Positions 1 through 9,356 of a stretch of 40,134 nt of DNA are shown piece after piece. Position numbers and translations under genes: made by a program. The DNA is taken from assembly GCA_947650005.1 (NCBI GenBank), contig CANSTU010000027.1:1-40134 (forward strand). Reading direction: 5' to 3'. The first letter of the stretch is position 1, and every line of letters begins with the position of its first letter. Origin of the DNA: an uncultured Lachnospiraceae bacterium (GTDB lineage Bacteria; Bacillota; Clostridia; Lachnospirales; Lachnospiraceae). The notes beneath the pieces were generated by a model, which was not told the origin of the DNA, did no database searches, and saw only the letters and a list, made by a program, of their open reading frames with translations.

Positions 1-312
1 GCCAAATGCATGATTGGTTCGATGGCCCCTCAGGCCTCCGTCCGGCTGCTTCATGTGCAGATGGGTCCGGAAGGGGGGCAGCGGCCGTACCATGTTTTTG
101 AACACCATCGCGCCAGATATTCCGATGAGCCCTGGACGCTTCCCTGTCGGGGTGTGTCCCTCCAGGGAAGCAGGTCTCATCTCCATGGCGCGAAATGTGT
201 CCAAAAACATGGTGCGGCGGCCGCGCCAGACTGGGCCGCCTTCCTCCAGGCGCCTTTACCGAGTACAGGAAGCAGCCGGGGCTATGGAGCCGCTGATCCA
301 TTCATGCATTTG
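1..312. repeat. Large imperfect palindrome / candidate structured RNA, copy 1
   Basis: The stretch folds on itself almost from end to end. Bases 3-17 pair with 298-312 with one mismatch, 42-52 with 269-279 (CCGGCTGCTTC/GAAGCAGCCGG), and 69-74 with 239-244. An inner arm around 81-104 pairs with 195-222 with a few wobbles. Inside lies a core at about 108-192 with stems CGCGCC/GGCGCG, GATGAG/CTCATC and CCCTGGA/TCCAGGG, an unpaired AAGCAGGT, and CCCTGTCGGG in the terminal loop. The same core, almost base for base, recurs at 14358-14443 with different outer arms. It may begin before the window. I do not recognise it. It could be an RNA, a cruciform-forming DNA element or a non-autonomous mobile element. 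Confidence 0.7.
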
Positions 313-335
313 TCCTGGAGCTTTTCACCAACCTG

Positions 336-365
336 TTGACATATCCCCCTTCATTTTGCTACAAT
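336..365 (+). promoter_or_regulatory. Promoter of the hybrid histidine kinase
   Basis: TTGACA (336-341), an 18-base spacer and TACAAT (360-365) make a good sigma-A promoter. It lies 24 bases after the end of the palindrome and about 90 bases before the kinase start codon. Confidence 0.65.
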
Positions 366-458
366 AAAACAGAGTTTGCCCGGGATTGGGGAACTGGGGA
401 AGGCTCACTTGGAAAAAACCGAATCAGGGTGGCGATAGAGCATGAGGAGGAAAGCAGA

Positions 459-3400
459 ATGTATCACTGTCATTTGCACTTCTATTTGGTAGGACGAAGC
501 TGCAGAACATTTGAGATCATAAAAGAAATATCCCCGTTGGAGCATTTTACCCATGAATTTTGGGAAAGTGAGTGGCCGGAGGGCGCATTGGTAAAGAAGG
601 CGGATGTGATTCTGGCTGTCATGCAGGGGGCGGATAGCGTTGAAACATTGCATGCGTTGCTTTCCGATAAAGCGAAGGATGCAGAGCTCATCCTCCTGGC
701 CAATCAGGATGGTTTCCAGCTTCCTTCCCGGGGAATGGAGGAAGTGAAGGATATCTGGCGGCTGCCCATGTCGGATGAGGAGTTGTTGTTCCGCTTCCAT
801 AGATGGCAGCAGGGCTGCAAGATGAGCAAGGATTTCTGGCAGACCAGCCAGTATCTGGAGACAGCCATCAATAATGTTCCAAACCTGGTCTGGTATAAGG
901 ATAAAAACGGGATCCATGAAAAGGTGAATGACAGCTTTTGCCGGACCGTTAATAAGGCGAAAAAGCAGGTGGAAGGGCAAGGTCATGCATATATCTGGGA
1001 TGTGGAGCAGGATGATCCTGCCTGCATCGAGTCGGAACGTCTGGTCATGACGAAAAAGGAGACCTGTATATCCGAGGAAACGGTTCTGACCGGAGGAGGG
1101 ACCAGGCTGCTCACCACCTATAAATCTCCCCTTTATGACCTGGATGGGAGCGTGATGGGGACTGTGGGCGTGGCCATAGACGTCACACAGGAGCGGGCCT
1201 ACGAACAGGAGATCATCAAAAAGAGTAAAACGCTGGAAACGATTTTTACCACCATGGAATGCGGTGTGATGTGCCATTCTTTGGATGGGAAGCGTATTCT
1301 CAGCGTGAATCAGGCGGCGCTTAAGATCCTTGGATACGAGTCTCAGGAAGAGATGTTGGCGGATGGATTTAATACGGTTGCGGCTTCCGTGCTGGAGGGT
1401 GACCGGGAGGAGCTTCAGGAACGGATCCAAAAGCTTCAGAAGGAAGGGGACAGTATCAGCGTGGAATACCGAGTCCGCCATAAGAGCGGGGAAATCCTGC
1501 ACGTGATGGGGAATGTGAAGCTTCTTCGGGAAAACGGGGAACTTCTCTATCAGCGCTTCCTTCTGGATATTACCGCCCAGAAGCTGCAGGAAAAGAAGCG
1601 GGAAAGGCATCAGATGGAACTGGTGCATGCGCTCGGCATAGATTATAACCTGATCTGTTTCTTTGACCTGGATACGGGAATGGGGTCTGCACTGCGGCTG
1701 GAGGATAATGACGACAGCCTGTTCGGAGGCGCTTTTACCGGCGAAATTTCTCTGGTAGGAAGCCTGGAATGTTACATACAAAAGTTTGTAGAGGAAGAGG
1801 ACCGGGAAATGCTTCGGGAGGCTTTTTCTCCGGAACGGTTGAAAAAGGAACTGACGACCAAAAGGTTGCACTATGCCAATTACCGGGTCCTTCAGGATGG
1901 TGAAACCAAATATTTTCAGATAAAAGCGGTGCGTGCGGGGTCGTGGGAAGATGGCACAGGCATTGTTCTGGGTTTCCGCAGCGTGGATGAAGAGATCCGC
2001 AATGCGATGGAGCAGAAAAACCTGTTGGAGGACGCACTCTTTCAGGCGAATCGGGCCAATAAGGCAAAAAGCGTATTCCTGTCCAATATGTCCCATGATA
2101 TCCGTACTCCGATGAACGCTATTGTGGGATTTACGGCATTGGCCCTTACTCATATCGAAAACAGGGATCAGGTGGAAGAATACCTGAAAAAAATTATGAC
2201 ATCAGGGAACCATTTGCTCAGCTTGATCAATGATGTGCTGGACATGAGCCGTATCGAAAGCGGAAAAATGCACTTGGAGGAGAAGCCCTGCCATCTGCCG
2301 GATATCCTCCATGCGCTGCGCAATATCGTGCAGGCGGATGTCCACGCCAAGCAGCTTGATCTCTACGTGGATGCGGTAGACATCGTGAATGAAGAGATCT
2401 ACTGCGATAAGCTGCGGTTAAATCAGGTGCTGCTGAATTTGCTGAGCAATGCCGTAAAATATACCGCGGCTGGCGGCATGATCAGCGTAAGAGTCTCAGA
2501 GAAAACCGGTGCGCCCGTGGGCCATGCAAATTATGAGTTCGTGATTAAGGATACCGGCATCGGGATGAGCGAGGAATTTGTCAACCATATTTTCGAGCCC
2601 TTTGAGCGGGAAAAGAATTCTACCATCAGCGGAATACAGGGAACCGGCCTTGGCATGGCGATCACAAAAAATATCGTGGATATGATGAACGGTTCCATCA
2701 AGGTGAAGAGCGAACAGGGTGTGGGCACGGAGTTTGCCGTTTCCTTTACCTTCCGTTTGAATTGCGAAGAAAGGATGAGCCAGGATATTCCGGAACTGAA
2801 AAACTGCAGGGCTTTGGTGGTGGATGATGACTTTAATACCTGCGACAGCGTGTCCTATATGCTCCAACAGATCGGGCTTCGGGCTGAATGGACCCTGTCC
2901 GGCAAGGAAGCGGTGCTGCGCACCCGTCAGGCGGTGACGCGGGGGGATGATTATGCTGTCTATATCATTGACTGGATGCTTCCGGACATGAACGGAGTGG
3001 AGGTCACCCGAAGAATCAGAAAGGAAACTGGGGAAAATGTCCCGATCATTGTTCTGACCGCATATGACTGGTCGGATATAGAGGAGGAGGCCAAGGAAGC
3101 CGGCGTGACAGCATTCTGCAGCAAACCGTTGTTCCTCTCGGAACTGCGCGGTTGTCTGCATTCCATCGTAAATGCGGAGGAAGAAGATGGAAAATGGGGA
3201 GCCGGCACAAGTAGGCAGCTGCGCGCCGGGCGAATCCTGCTGGCCGAGGATAATGAACTGAATCAGGAAATCGCTGTGGAGATTCTGCAGGATGCGGGCT
3301 TTACAACGGAGATAGCAGGGAACGGACAAATCGCCGTAGACATGCTGAAACAGTCCGAACCCGGCTATTACCAACTGATCCTGATGGATGTACAGATGCC

Positions 3401-3602
3401 GGTGATGGATGGCTATCAAGCGGTTAAAATTATCCGTAATTTAGGAAATAAGGAATTGGCTTCCATACCGATTCTTGCGATGACTGCAAATGCTTTTGAG
3501 GAGGATCGGCAGCAAGCCCTGCGATGCGGGATGAACGGGCATATTGCTAAGCCCATCGATATTAAGAACCTGTTCGATACTTTGGGAAAAGTGTTGGGCT
3601 AA
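459..3602 (+). CDS. PAS-domain hybrid sensor histidine kinase with two receiver domains
   Basis: This 1047-residue signalling protein autophosphorylates a histidine and passes phosphate to its own receivers. The N-terminal ~125 residues match nothing I recognise. PAS-like segments follow at about 130-250, 258-380 and 386-520. The HisKA box SHDIRTPMN holds the phosphorylated His546, and the ATPase domain runs about 645-760 (NAVKY, DTGIGM, GTGLGM). Receiver 1 is about 785-905 (Asp838 in IIDWMLPD) and receiver 2 about 925-1045 (Asp977 in LMDVQMP). No membrane segment or periplasmic domain is seen, so it probably senses a cytoplasmic signal. The start at 459 is chosen for GAGGAGG just upstream; the longer open frame from 336 overlaps the promoter. 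No separate response regulator is adjacent and the output partner is unknown. Confidence 0.9.
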   Translation: MYHCHLHFYLVGRSCRTFEIIKEISPLEHFTHEFWESEWPEGALVKKADVILAVMQGADSVETLHALLSDKAKDAELILLANQDGFQLPSRGMEEVKDIWRLPMSDEELLFRFHRWQQGCKMSKDFWQTSQYLETAINNVPNLVWYKDKNGIHEKVNDSFCRTVNKAKKQVEGQGHAYIWDVEQDDPACIESERLVMTKKETCISEETVLTGGGTRLLTTYKSPLYDLDGSVMGTVGVAIDVTQERAYEQEIIKKSKTLETIFTTMECGVMCHSLDGKRILSVNQAALKILGYESQEEMLADGFNTVAASVLEGDREELQERIQKLQKEGDSISVEYRVRHKSGEILHVMGNVKLLRENGELLYQRFLLDITAQKLQEKKRERHQMELVHALGIDYNLICFFDLDTGMGSALRLEDNDDSLFGGAFTGEISLVGSLECYIQKFVEEEDREMLREAFSPERLKKELTTKRLHYANYRVLQDGETKYFQIKAVRAGSWEDGTGIVLGFRSVDEEIRNAMEQKNLLEDALFQANRANKAKSVFLSNMSHDIRTPMNAIVGFTALALTHIENRDQVEEYLKKIMTSGNHLLSLINDVLDMSRIESGKMHLEEKPCHLPDILHALRNIVQADVHAKQLDLYVDAVDIVNEEIYCDKLRLNQVLLNLLSNAVKYTAAGGMISVRVSEKTGAPVGHANYEFVIKDTGIGMSEEFVNHIFEPFEREKNSTISGIQGTGLGMAITKNIVDMMNGSIKVKSEQGVGTEFAVSFTFRLNCEERMSQDIPELKNCRALVVDDDFNTCDSVSYMLQQIGLRAEWTLSGKEAVLRTRQAVTRGDDYAVYIIDWMLPDMNGVEVTRRIRKETGENVPIIVLTAYDWSDIEEEAKEAGVTAFCSKPLFLSELRGCLHSIVNAEEEDGKWGAGTSRQLRAGRILLAEDNELNQEIAVEILQDAGFTTEIAGNGQIAVDMLKQSEPGYYQLILMDVQMPVMDGYQAVKIIRNLGNKELASIPILAMTANAFEEDRQQALRCGMNGHIAKPIDIKNLFDTLGKVLG

Positions 3603-3616
3603 GAGCGGTTGATCTT

Positions 3617-3637
3617 TGGGGCCCCTTTTGGGCCCCA
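3617..3637. terminator. Possible hairpin between convergent genes
   Basis: TGGGGCCC and GGGCCCCA pair around a CTTTT loop 15 bases after the kinase stop. There is no T tract, so this may be only a weak terminator for either convergent gene. Confidence 0.35.
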
Positions 3638-3710
3638 GACGGCCGCAACTGACCGAAGCAGAGGAAAATGGGCGGCCAACTCTTCAGCGGTAGTCCGGCT
3701 GGCGCGCAGG

Positions 3711-5051
3711 TCAGCCTTCCTGTTTGCGGGAAAGAACCGGAGGACGGGAATGGGGGTACTGTACGGCAATGCGGTCCTCCGGGCGGACGTCACAGGTATA
3801 TAGGACGATAAGGAACAGATATTCCAAGGGTTTCATCAGAAAATAAATGAGATCAGCAATATAGGGGGAACGGATTTTCCGGGCGATGGGATAACCGCAG
3901 GTATCATAAAGGTACCGGATGCGGCGGTGCAGTCCGGGGGTTCGTTCCTCCAAAATCTGTTCAAAGGCATTTGCCACGCAAAGCTGGCGGTTGACGATGA
4001 CCGAATGGCCATGGCGTATACCTGAACGCAAAGGCTTTACCACCCTTGGATGCCCGCCGGCTGCCACCGTACATAGATAATGCTCGTCATAGTAAATGTT
4101 GGGCGGTGCAGTCTGCTTGGATAGGTTCCAGTCGCTGGTCTGTGTCCAGGCCTTGATCAGGGCATCAGGCTGTTGGCCGAAAAGGGCCAGCAGGCCAATG
4201 CAGATCCCAAGCAGCGGCCACATCAGGAGAAAAGCGGTAATCGGCCAAAGGCTGGCATTGTGAAGAAGACGGTTCAGGCAGTTTAGAATCTGCCCCTTCG
4301 CGGAGAGATCTTCCGATCTATTATAGAGCGATACGGTATCTTTTCCCGGAATCTTTTCTTCCGGGAAATTATTTTCAGACGAAATGATATCCGTCAAAGA
4401 GACCTCCTGATTTGCCGTTTCCATGCGGTTATACTCCAGGATTTTGGCCCGGATGGTCTTGGCGGCGATCAGGATACAGTTAGCGGGAAAAAGGCAGAGG
4501 ATGAGATATTCAGCGTCGATGATCTGGACGATCCACAGCACGCATTGGGCTGCGCCCAGATACATGGCGCTGATGGAGAGGACAATACAAAGAGGCGGCA
4601 TGTGGGAAAGGGGAATGAGAGAAAGAGCCAGATAGCCCACGATACCCAGGCAGGAGAAGAGAATCACCGTGGGATAGCTTTCGGTCCATATGGGCGCGTG
4701 AACCTGGGCGTTGACAAGCGTTTCCGTCCAGTCCGCTTGAAACTGAATATTATAAAAGATCAGGACAAGGCAGCTATAGGGCGCGCCCAGGCAGATGGTG
4801 ATGTATTCAAAAATTTTTCCCGTATGCCGGAAGCGCTCATCCCTGTCGGGAGTCAGGAAAAAGAAAAGGTTCAGCCCGGTTAAAAGCAGAGGGTGAATCA
4901 GAAAGATGCCAATGATCGCGCTGCTTGTGAAAGCGGAAAAAAGGGCGTGGGGGCGGAAATCGGCATAGAAAGCGGGCAGGCCAAAGAAAAGGCCGACGAG
5001 GAGGGATACGGCTAGGGAGGAAAAATAGGGGTGCTTTTTGATGAAGTTCAT
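3711..5051 (-). CDS. DUF6688-like integral membrane protein
   Basis: The 446-residue protein has a hydrophobic N-terminal half with several membrane spans, a polar linker (about 215-265), another hydrophobic pair and a conserved-looking C-terminal block. That block holds YLCTVAAGGHPRVVKP, RHGHSVIVNRQLCVANAFE and PYIADLIYFLMKPLEYLF. From memory it resembles the uncharacterised DUF6688 family of Clostridia; the Cys/His-rich tail suggests a catalytic or binding site, which is inference. The start is the ATG at 5051 because GGAG sits eight bases upstream; a TTG four codons earlier lies inside that site. It is monocistronic and convergent with the kinase. Confidence 0.75.
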   Translation of the reverse strand: MNFIKKHPYFSSLAVSLLVGLFFGLPAFYADFRPHALFSAFTSSAIIGIFLIHPLLLTGLNLFFFLTPDRDERFRHTGKIFEYITICLGAPYSCLVLIFYNIQFQADWTETLVNAQVHAPIWTESYPTVILFSCLGIVGYLALSLIPLSHMPPLCIVLSISAMYLGAAQCVLWIVQIIDAEYLILCLFPANCILIAAKTIRAKILEYNRMETANQEVSLTDIISSENNFPEEKIPGKDTVSLYNRSEDLSAKGQILNCLNRLLHNASLWPITAFLLMWPLLGICIGLLALFGQQPDALIKAWTQTSDWNLSKQTAPPNIYYDEHYLCTVAAGGHPRVVKPLRSGIRHGHSVIVNRQLCVANAFEQILEERTPGLHRRIRYLYDTCGYPIARKIRSPYIADLIYFLMKPLEYLFLIVLYTCDVRPEDRIAVQYPHSRPPVLSRKQEG

Positions 5052-5056
5052 GGTTA

Positions 5057-5080
5057 GCTCCAATCTGCGCTTTGGCGCGT
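5057..5080 (-). promoter_or_regulatory. Hairpin-Shine-Dalgarno cassette before the DUF6688-like gene
   Basis: Read on the minus strand: GCGC, loop CAAA, GCGC, then AGATTGGAG and the ATG. It is preceded by CTGATTTG, as in other cassette copies. The GGAG is the ribosome site of the gene. Confidence 0.6.
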
Positions 5081-5596
5081 GTGCAAATCAGGGGTGGTAT
5101 CGGCGGAAGCTTGGGATACAGCAACCTGGCTGATGACGTAATTATAAGTCTCTCAGATGTGAAAGTCAATAAAATATATCGAATTTCAATAAAAATTTAT
5201 CGAGAAAGATAGTGCGGCTCTTTTGTATTTATATCATAAAAGGCCTCTTTATTTTTCAGATTATATTCAAAGATGCCGGATAACCTGCGGGGAGGCATGG
5301 GATAGAGCGGAAACAAAAAGAGCTGTCTCGTAGATAGTATGGGAACAGAGAAAATCGGCCGGAAAACGACATCCCCTGTTCCCGTCCTGGCGTCCGCTTA
5401 TTTATTTCTATCAGGCAGCGCGGCATATGATGAAGGTAACGTGAGATTTATGACTCCACGATTATGATCTGCACGCCTGCGAAAGCAGACGTATGGGAGT
5501 TAACGTGTATTTTTCAGGAAGATATTGACAATAATGGAAGGGGGACATATAATGACAGGAATTCGTTTTATGAAAATACAGAGAGGGGATCGAATT
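5081..5596 (+). other. Divergent intergenic region and leader of the peptide importer
   Basis: No gene is seen. GGGAACAG near 5341 pairs with CTGTTCCC near 5376-5383. A hairpin-SD cassette lies at 5473-5499 (CTGC, loop GAAA, GCAG, outer ACG/CGT arms, then TATGGGAG). The GGGAG is five bases before a GTG at 5505 that opens a frame of only seven codons. I could not assign a confident -35/-10 pair to either divergent gene. Confidence 0.45.
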
Positions 5597-7246
5597 ATGA
5601 AAAAATATAGAAACAAAACCGCTGCACTGGCTCTTGCAGGCCTGATGGCATTGTTCCTCGCAGCGTGCGGTTCTTCCGAGAAAAACACACCGGAGGGGAC
5701 GCATGAGATGGAAGCGGAAGGCGGCAGCGGGGATGAGAAAATCGTAAATATCGGGGTGACGGATTCCCTGGGCGGGATCAATCCTCTGACTACCGATCAG
5801 ACATGGATCAATAAGTATGCGGTGGGACTGCAGTTCTTACCTTTGGTGGATTTGGACGGAGAGCTTTCCTTCCAGCCCATGCTGGCGGATTCCATTACCA
5901 CGGAAGATAACAGGAATTTCGTCGTTCATATCGACAAAAACGCGACCTGGTCGGACGGAATGCCGGTGACGGCGGAGGACGTGGAGTTTACCTTCCTGCG
6001 GCTGGCCAGCCCGGTGATCGCCAATCCTACCATGGTCCTCTATGCCTTTGAAGGGGTAGGAGAGGATGGATTTGTGGAGGAAGGGGCTACGAGCGTAGAC
6101 GGAGTGCGGGTGTTGGATGAGAAAACCATTCAATTTACAACGAAATATCCCATGTCTCTGACTACTTTTCAGAATTCCTATGCCTGTTATCTTCATACGC
6201 TTCCTAAGCATGTGATTGAAAAGTTTGATGAGTCGCAGATCGCGACACAGGAGTGGTTCAGCCATCCGGACGTGGTGGATGGCCCCTATCGGGTGGTGGA
6301 TTTGGACGCGAATCATTATGTGTCCTATGTGGCAAATGAGAATTATTGGAGGGGTGCGCCTAAAATCGACAGGCTGAATTTCAAGATTGTGGACAGCAGT
6401 CAGATCCTTTCCGGGCTGCAGTCAGGAGAAATCGATGTGACTCATCATACGATGACGGCCATTCCCCAGGAGGACTATGAGAGCATAGAAGCCCTGGAGA
6501 ATGTGGAAGTGGTATACGGCTCGCCGATTACCCATCAGTCCGTATTCATCCAAACGGCAAACCTTCCGGATGTTCGGGTACGGCAGGCGCTCCTTTGCGC
6601 CATTGACCGGAAGCAGATTTTAGAGCAATTATTGAGAAATCATGGGGAAGTGGTGGATGGTTTTCTCTCTTCCGCCAGCCCGCTGTATGACGCGTCCATC
6701 CAGCCTGTGGTATATGACCCGGAAAGGGCGAAAGCGCTGTTGGAGGAAGCGGGATGGGATAATTCCCAAACATTGGTATTCTATGTGAATTCAGGAGACG
6801 GGACGCTGGTGAACGCGGCTCAGGTTATGGTGGCGCAGTGGGCGGCTGTGGGAATCAAAGTGGAGGTCCGCACGGTGGATCTAGCAGCGTTGATGGGCGT
6901 TGCTGGAAGCACGGATTATGATTTGATGGCAGTGCAGTATACCTATGCGCCGGTGGATCCTTACCCGGATATCGCCTGGCTGCTTGGCGGAGAGGGAAGC
7001 TGGACAGGCTATGGGAACGATCAGGTCAATGAGGCATTGGAAGGAACGCAGGCTGCAGAAAATGTGGAGGAGATTAGGGCGCTTTATTCCATCGTGGACA
7101 GACAGGTGCAGGAGGATGTCCCCATGTTTTCCGCCTATGTCATCAGCGCCCAGGGAGCGGTGAATAAGCGGCTTTCCGGGGTCAATGCCAATGTATATGG
7201 CTTTTTTAATAACATTCAGGAATGGGACGTGGAAGCTGGAAAGTAA
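5597..7246 (+). CDS. Peptide-type ABC importer, substrate-binding lipoprotein (family 5)
   Basis: The 549-residue exported lipoprotein should capture oligopeptides, dipeptides or a similar ligand for the permeases encoded downstream. The first 24 residues are a typical lipoprotein signal: basic MKKYRNK, a hydrophobic stretch, and LAAC with the lipidated cysteine at 24. A charged linker follows, then the SBP_bac_5 fold with NATWSDGMPVTAEDVEFT and DPERAKALLEEAGW. The length is normal. The start at 5597 fits the signal peptide and has GAGAGGGG upstream; upstream ATGs at 5552 and 5570 would bury the signal. It is first in a five-gene unit. The ligand cannot be told from sequence. Confidence 0.9.
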   Translation: MKKYRNKTAALALAGLMALFLAACGSSEKNTPEGTHEMEAEGGSGDEKIVNIGVTDSLGGINPLTTDQTWINKYAVGLQFLPLVDLDGELSFQPMLADSITTEDNRNFVVHIDKNATWSDGMPVTAEDVEFTFLRLASPVIANPTMVLYAFEGVGEDGFVEEGATSVDGVRVLDEKTIQFTTKYPMSLTTFQNSYACYLHTLPKHVIEKFDESQIATQEWFSHPDVVDGPYRVVDLDANHYVSYVANENYWRGAPKIDRLNFKIVDSSQILSGLQSGEIDVTHHTMTAIPQEDYESIEALENVEVVYGSPITHQSVFIQTANLPDVRVRQALLCAIDRKQILEQLLRNHGEVVDGFLSSASPLYDASIQPVVYDPERAKALLEEAGWDNSQTLVFYVNSGDGTLVNAAQVMVAQWAAVGIKVEVRTVDLAALMGVAGSTDYDLMAVQYTYAPVDPYPDIAWLLGGEGSWTGYGNDQVNEALEGTQAAENVEEIRALYSIVDRQVQEDVPMFSAYVISAQGAVNKRLSGVNANVYGFFNNIQEWDVEAGK

Positions 7247-7354
7247 ACGATCAGGCGAGGATGGCCCTGCGGGAGAGAATTCAGCGACATGGGAGTCAGG
7301 CTTTCTTGCGGGAAAAAGAGGGCGCAGGGAAAAGGGAAGGTACAGGAAAAAGTT

Positions 7355-8326
7355 ATGGCGTATCTGCTGGAAGTAAAGAATCTGACGACCGTGTTCGAGG
7401 GGGACGGCGGGACGAATGTGCGCGTGGATCATCTTCATTTCCATGTGGAGAAAGGTGAGACGCTGTGCATTGTGGGCGAATCAGGATGTGGGAAGAGCGT
7501 GACCAGCCTTTCTCTCCTGGGTCTGTTGGGCCGGGGAGGGTTCGTAAAAGAGGGAGAGGTTTGGTTTGAGGGAAAAAACCTTCTGGAGATGGAGGAAAGG
7601 GAGCTGGATAGGATCCGCGGGAACCGGATTTCGATGATCTTCCAGGATCCCCTTACTTCCCTCAATCCGGTTTTTACCGTGGGAAATCAGATTACGGAAA
7701 GTATACGCACGCACATGCCTGTATCCAAAGAGGAGGCGTGGGAACGTGCGGAGAGTCTGCTTGCCAGGGTGGGGATGCCGGATGCTCACAAAGCCATGAA
7801 AAAGTATCCGCACACTTTATCGGGAGGAATGCGTCAGCGGGTTATGATCGCCATGGCGTTGTGCTGCGATCCTGCGCTTTTGATTGCGGATGAACCCACC
7901 ACGGCCCTGGACGTGACCATACAGGCACAGATCATGAGACTTTTGAAGGAACTGAGGAAGGAAACGGGTATGTCACTGATCCTCATCACCCATGATATCG
8001 GTTTGGTGGCGGGTATGGCGGATCGGGTTGCGGTGATGTATGCCGGACAGATCATCGAATCCGCATCGGTGGAGGAACTGTTTGCCGCGCCGGCCCATCC
8101 TTATACCCGGGCGCTGCTGGCCTGCGTTCCCGGAATTTATGATGAGGAGGATCGGGAATTGGTCTCCATTCCGGGAATCGTACCGGAAAATTATGATGAG
8201 ATCCCCGGCTGCCGGTTCGCGGACAGATGTGTGTACCGCAGGCCTGTGTGTGAAAATCCGCAGGCAGAGTGCAGGGTTTCAGACGGTCATTTTGCCCGGT
8301 GCTGCAGGTGGGAGGAAATAGAATGA
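7355..8326 (+). CDS. Peptide-type ABC importer, ATP-binding protein 1 (OppD/DppD type)
   Basis: This 323-residue ATPase powers import. Walker A is GESGCGKS, the signature is LSGGMRQR, and Walker B is [12 protein letters not shown]. An oligopeptide-transporter C-terminal extension ends in a cysteine cluster (CRFADRC, C, C), typical of OppD/DppD proteins. The start at 7355 ([10 protein letters not shown]) has AGGA nine bases upstream; an earlier in-frame ATG at 7289 would add an unrelated basic stretch. It lies 108 bases after the binding protein, and its stop overlaps the next start (ATGA). Confidence 0.9.
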   Translation: MAYLLEVKNLTTVFEGDGGTNVRVDHLHFHVEKGETLCIVGESGCGKSVTSLSLLGLLGRGGFVKEGEVWFEGKNLLEMEERELDRIRGNRISMIFQDPLTSLNPVFTVGNQITESIRTHMPVSKEEAWERAESLLARVGMPDAHKAMKKYPHTLSGGMRQRVMIAMALCCDPALLIADEPTTALDVTIQAQIMRLLKELRKETGMSLILITHDIGLVAGMADRVAVMYAGQIIESASVEELFAAPAHPYTRALLACVPGIYDEEDRELVSIPGIVPENYDEIPGCRFADRCVYRRPVCENPQAECRVSDGHFARCCRWEEIE

Positions 8327-9345
8327 GGCAGAAAGCTTCAATGGTTCAAAAAGAGGGGAGCAATTCGGTTCCGCTTTTGAGGGTGGAAGATCTAAAGAAA
8401 TATTATCCTTTAAAAGGCGGCTTGATTATGCATACCACAGGCTATGTCCGGGCCGTGGACGGGGTGGATCTGACCATCTGGGAGGGAGAAACTCTGGGCC
8501 TGGTGGGGGAATCCGGCTGCGGAAAATCCACCATCGGAAGGCAGATCGTGGGTTTGGAGAAGCCTACGGCGGGAAAAATCTGGTATGACGGGATTGATCT
8601 TTCCGCCGCAAAAGGCAGCAAGATGCATCAGATCCGGACGCAGCTGCAGATGGTATTCCAGGATCCCTATTCTTCCTTGAATCCCAGGAAGCATATTTAT
8701 GAAATCCTTTCCCAACCCATGCTATATCATCATCTGGCGGACCGAAGCAATGTGGATGCCAAAATCGGACGGCTGCTTGATATGGTTGGGCTGTCCCCAA
8801 ATGTGCTGGGGCGGTATCCCCATGAATTTTCCGGCGGTCAGAGGCAGAGGATCGGCATTGCAAGGGCCCTATCGCTGAATCCTCGTCTGTTGGTGTGCGA
8901 TGAACCAGTGAGTGCGTTGGACGTTTCCATACAGGCGCAGATCTTGAACCTGTTTCAATCCCTGCAGAAGGAACTCCATTTGACATGCCTGTTCGTGGGA
9001 CACGGATTGGGTGCGGTAAACTACGTGAGCGACAGAATCGCTGTGATGTATCTGGGAAAGATCGTAGAGATAGGGAAGGCGGCAGATGTATTCCGAACGC
9101 CTGCTCATCCCTATACTAGGGCTTTGGTGAGCGCCGTTCCCGTTCCGGATCCCAAAAAGAGAGACGAGGAAGGACAGACGCTGGGCGGGGAGACCGCGTC
9201 GGCGGTCAATCCGCCGTCCGGCTGTAGATTTCACCCTAGATGTCCCATTGCCAGGGAAGGCTGCTGTGCAGAAGAGCCGCAGATGCGGGAAACAGAGCCG
9301 GGCAGCGGCCATCTGGCAGCATGCCCTTATGTACAGGAGGGCTAG
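8323..9345 (+). CDS. Peptide-type ABC importer, ATP-binding protein 2 (OppF/DppF type)
   Basis: This 340-residue partner ATPase forms a heterodimer with the preceding one. Walker A is GESGCGKS, the signature is FSGGQRQR, and Walker B is LLVCDEPVSALD. The C-terminal cysteine motif CRFHPRCPIAREGC is present. The switch region reads LFVGHGLG, with GHG where HD is usual (compare LITHDIG in the partner). The catalytic switch histidine is retained and the D-loop is normal. The start overlaps the previous stop, with GGAGG upstream, so translation is probably coupled. Confidence 0.9.
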   Translation: MRQKASMVQKEGSNSVPLLRVEDLKKYYPLKGGLIMHTTGYVRAVDGVDLTIWEGETLGLVGESGCGKSTIGRQIVGLEKPTAGKIWYDGIDLSAAKGSKMHQIRTQLQMVFQDPYSSLNPRKHIYEILSQPMLYHHLADRSNVDAKIGRLLDMVGLSPNVLGRYPHEFSGGQRQRIGIARALSLNPRLLVCDEPVSALDVSIQAQILNLFQSLQKELHLTCLFVGHGLGAVNYVSDRIAVMYLGKIVEIGKAADVFRTPAHPYTRALVSAVPVPDPKKRDEEGQTLGGETASAVNPPSGCRFHPRCPIAREGCCAEEPQMRETEPGSGHLAACPYVQEG

Positions 9346-9356
9346 ATTGGAAAATG

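Noticed and set aside
108-192. Hammerhead ribozyme core in the palindrome (GATGAG and GCGCGAAA)
   Set aside because: GATGAG is paired with CTCATC and the CUGAUGA/GAAA arrangement is not met.
405-2153. 582-codon open frame antisense to the hybrid kinase
   Set aside because: It lies wholly over a gene with clear domains, has no recognisable domain or ribosome site, and arises from the codon bias of the sense strand. The same reasoning removes the antisense frames at 2496-3419 and 15960-17390.
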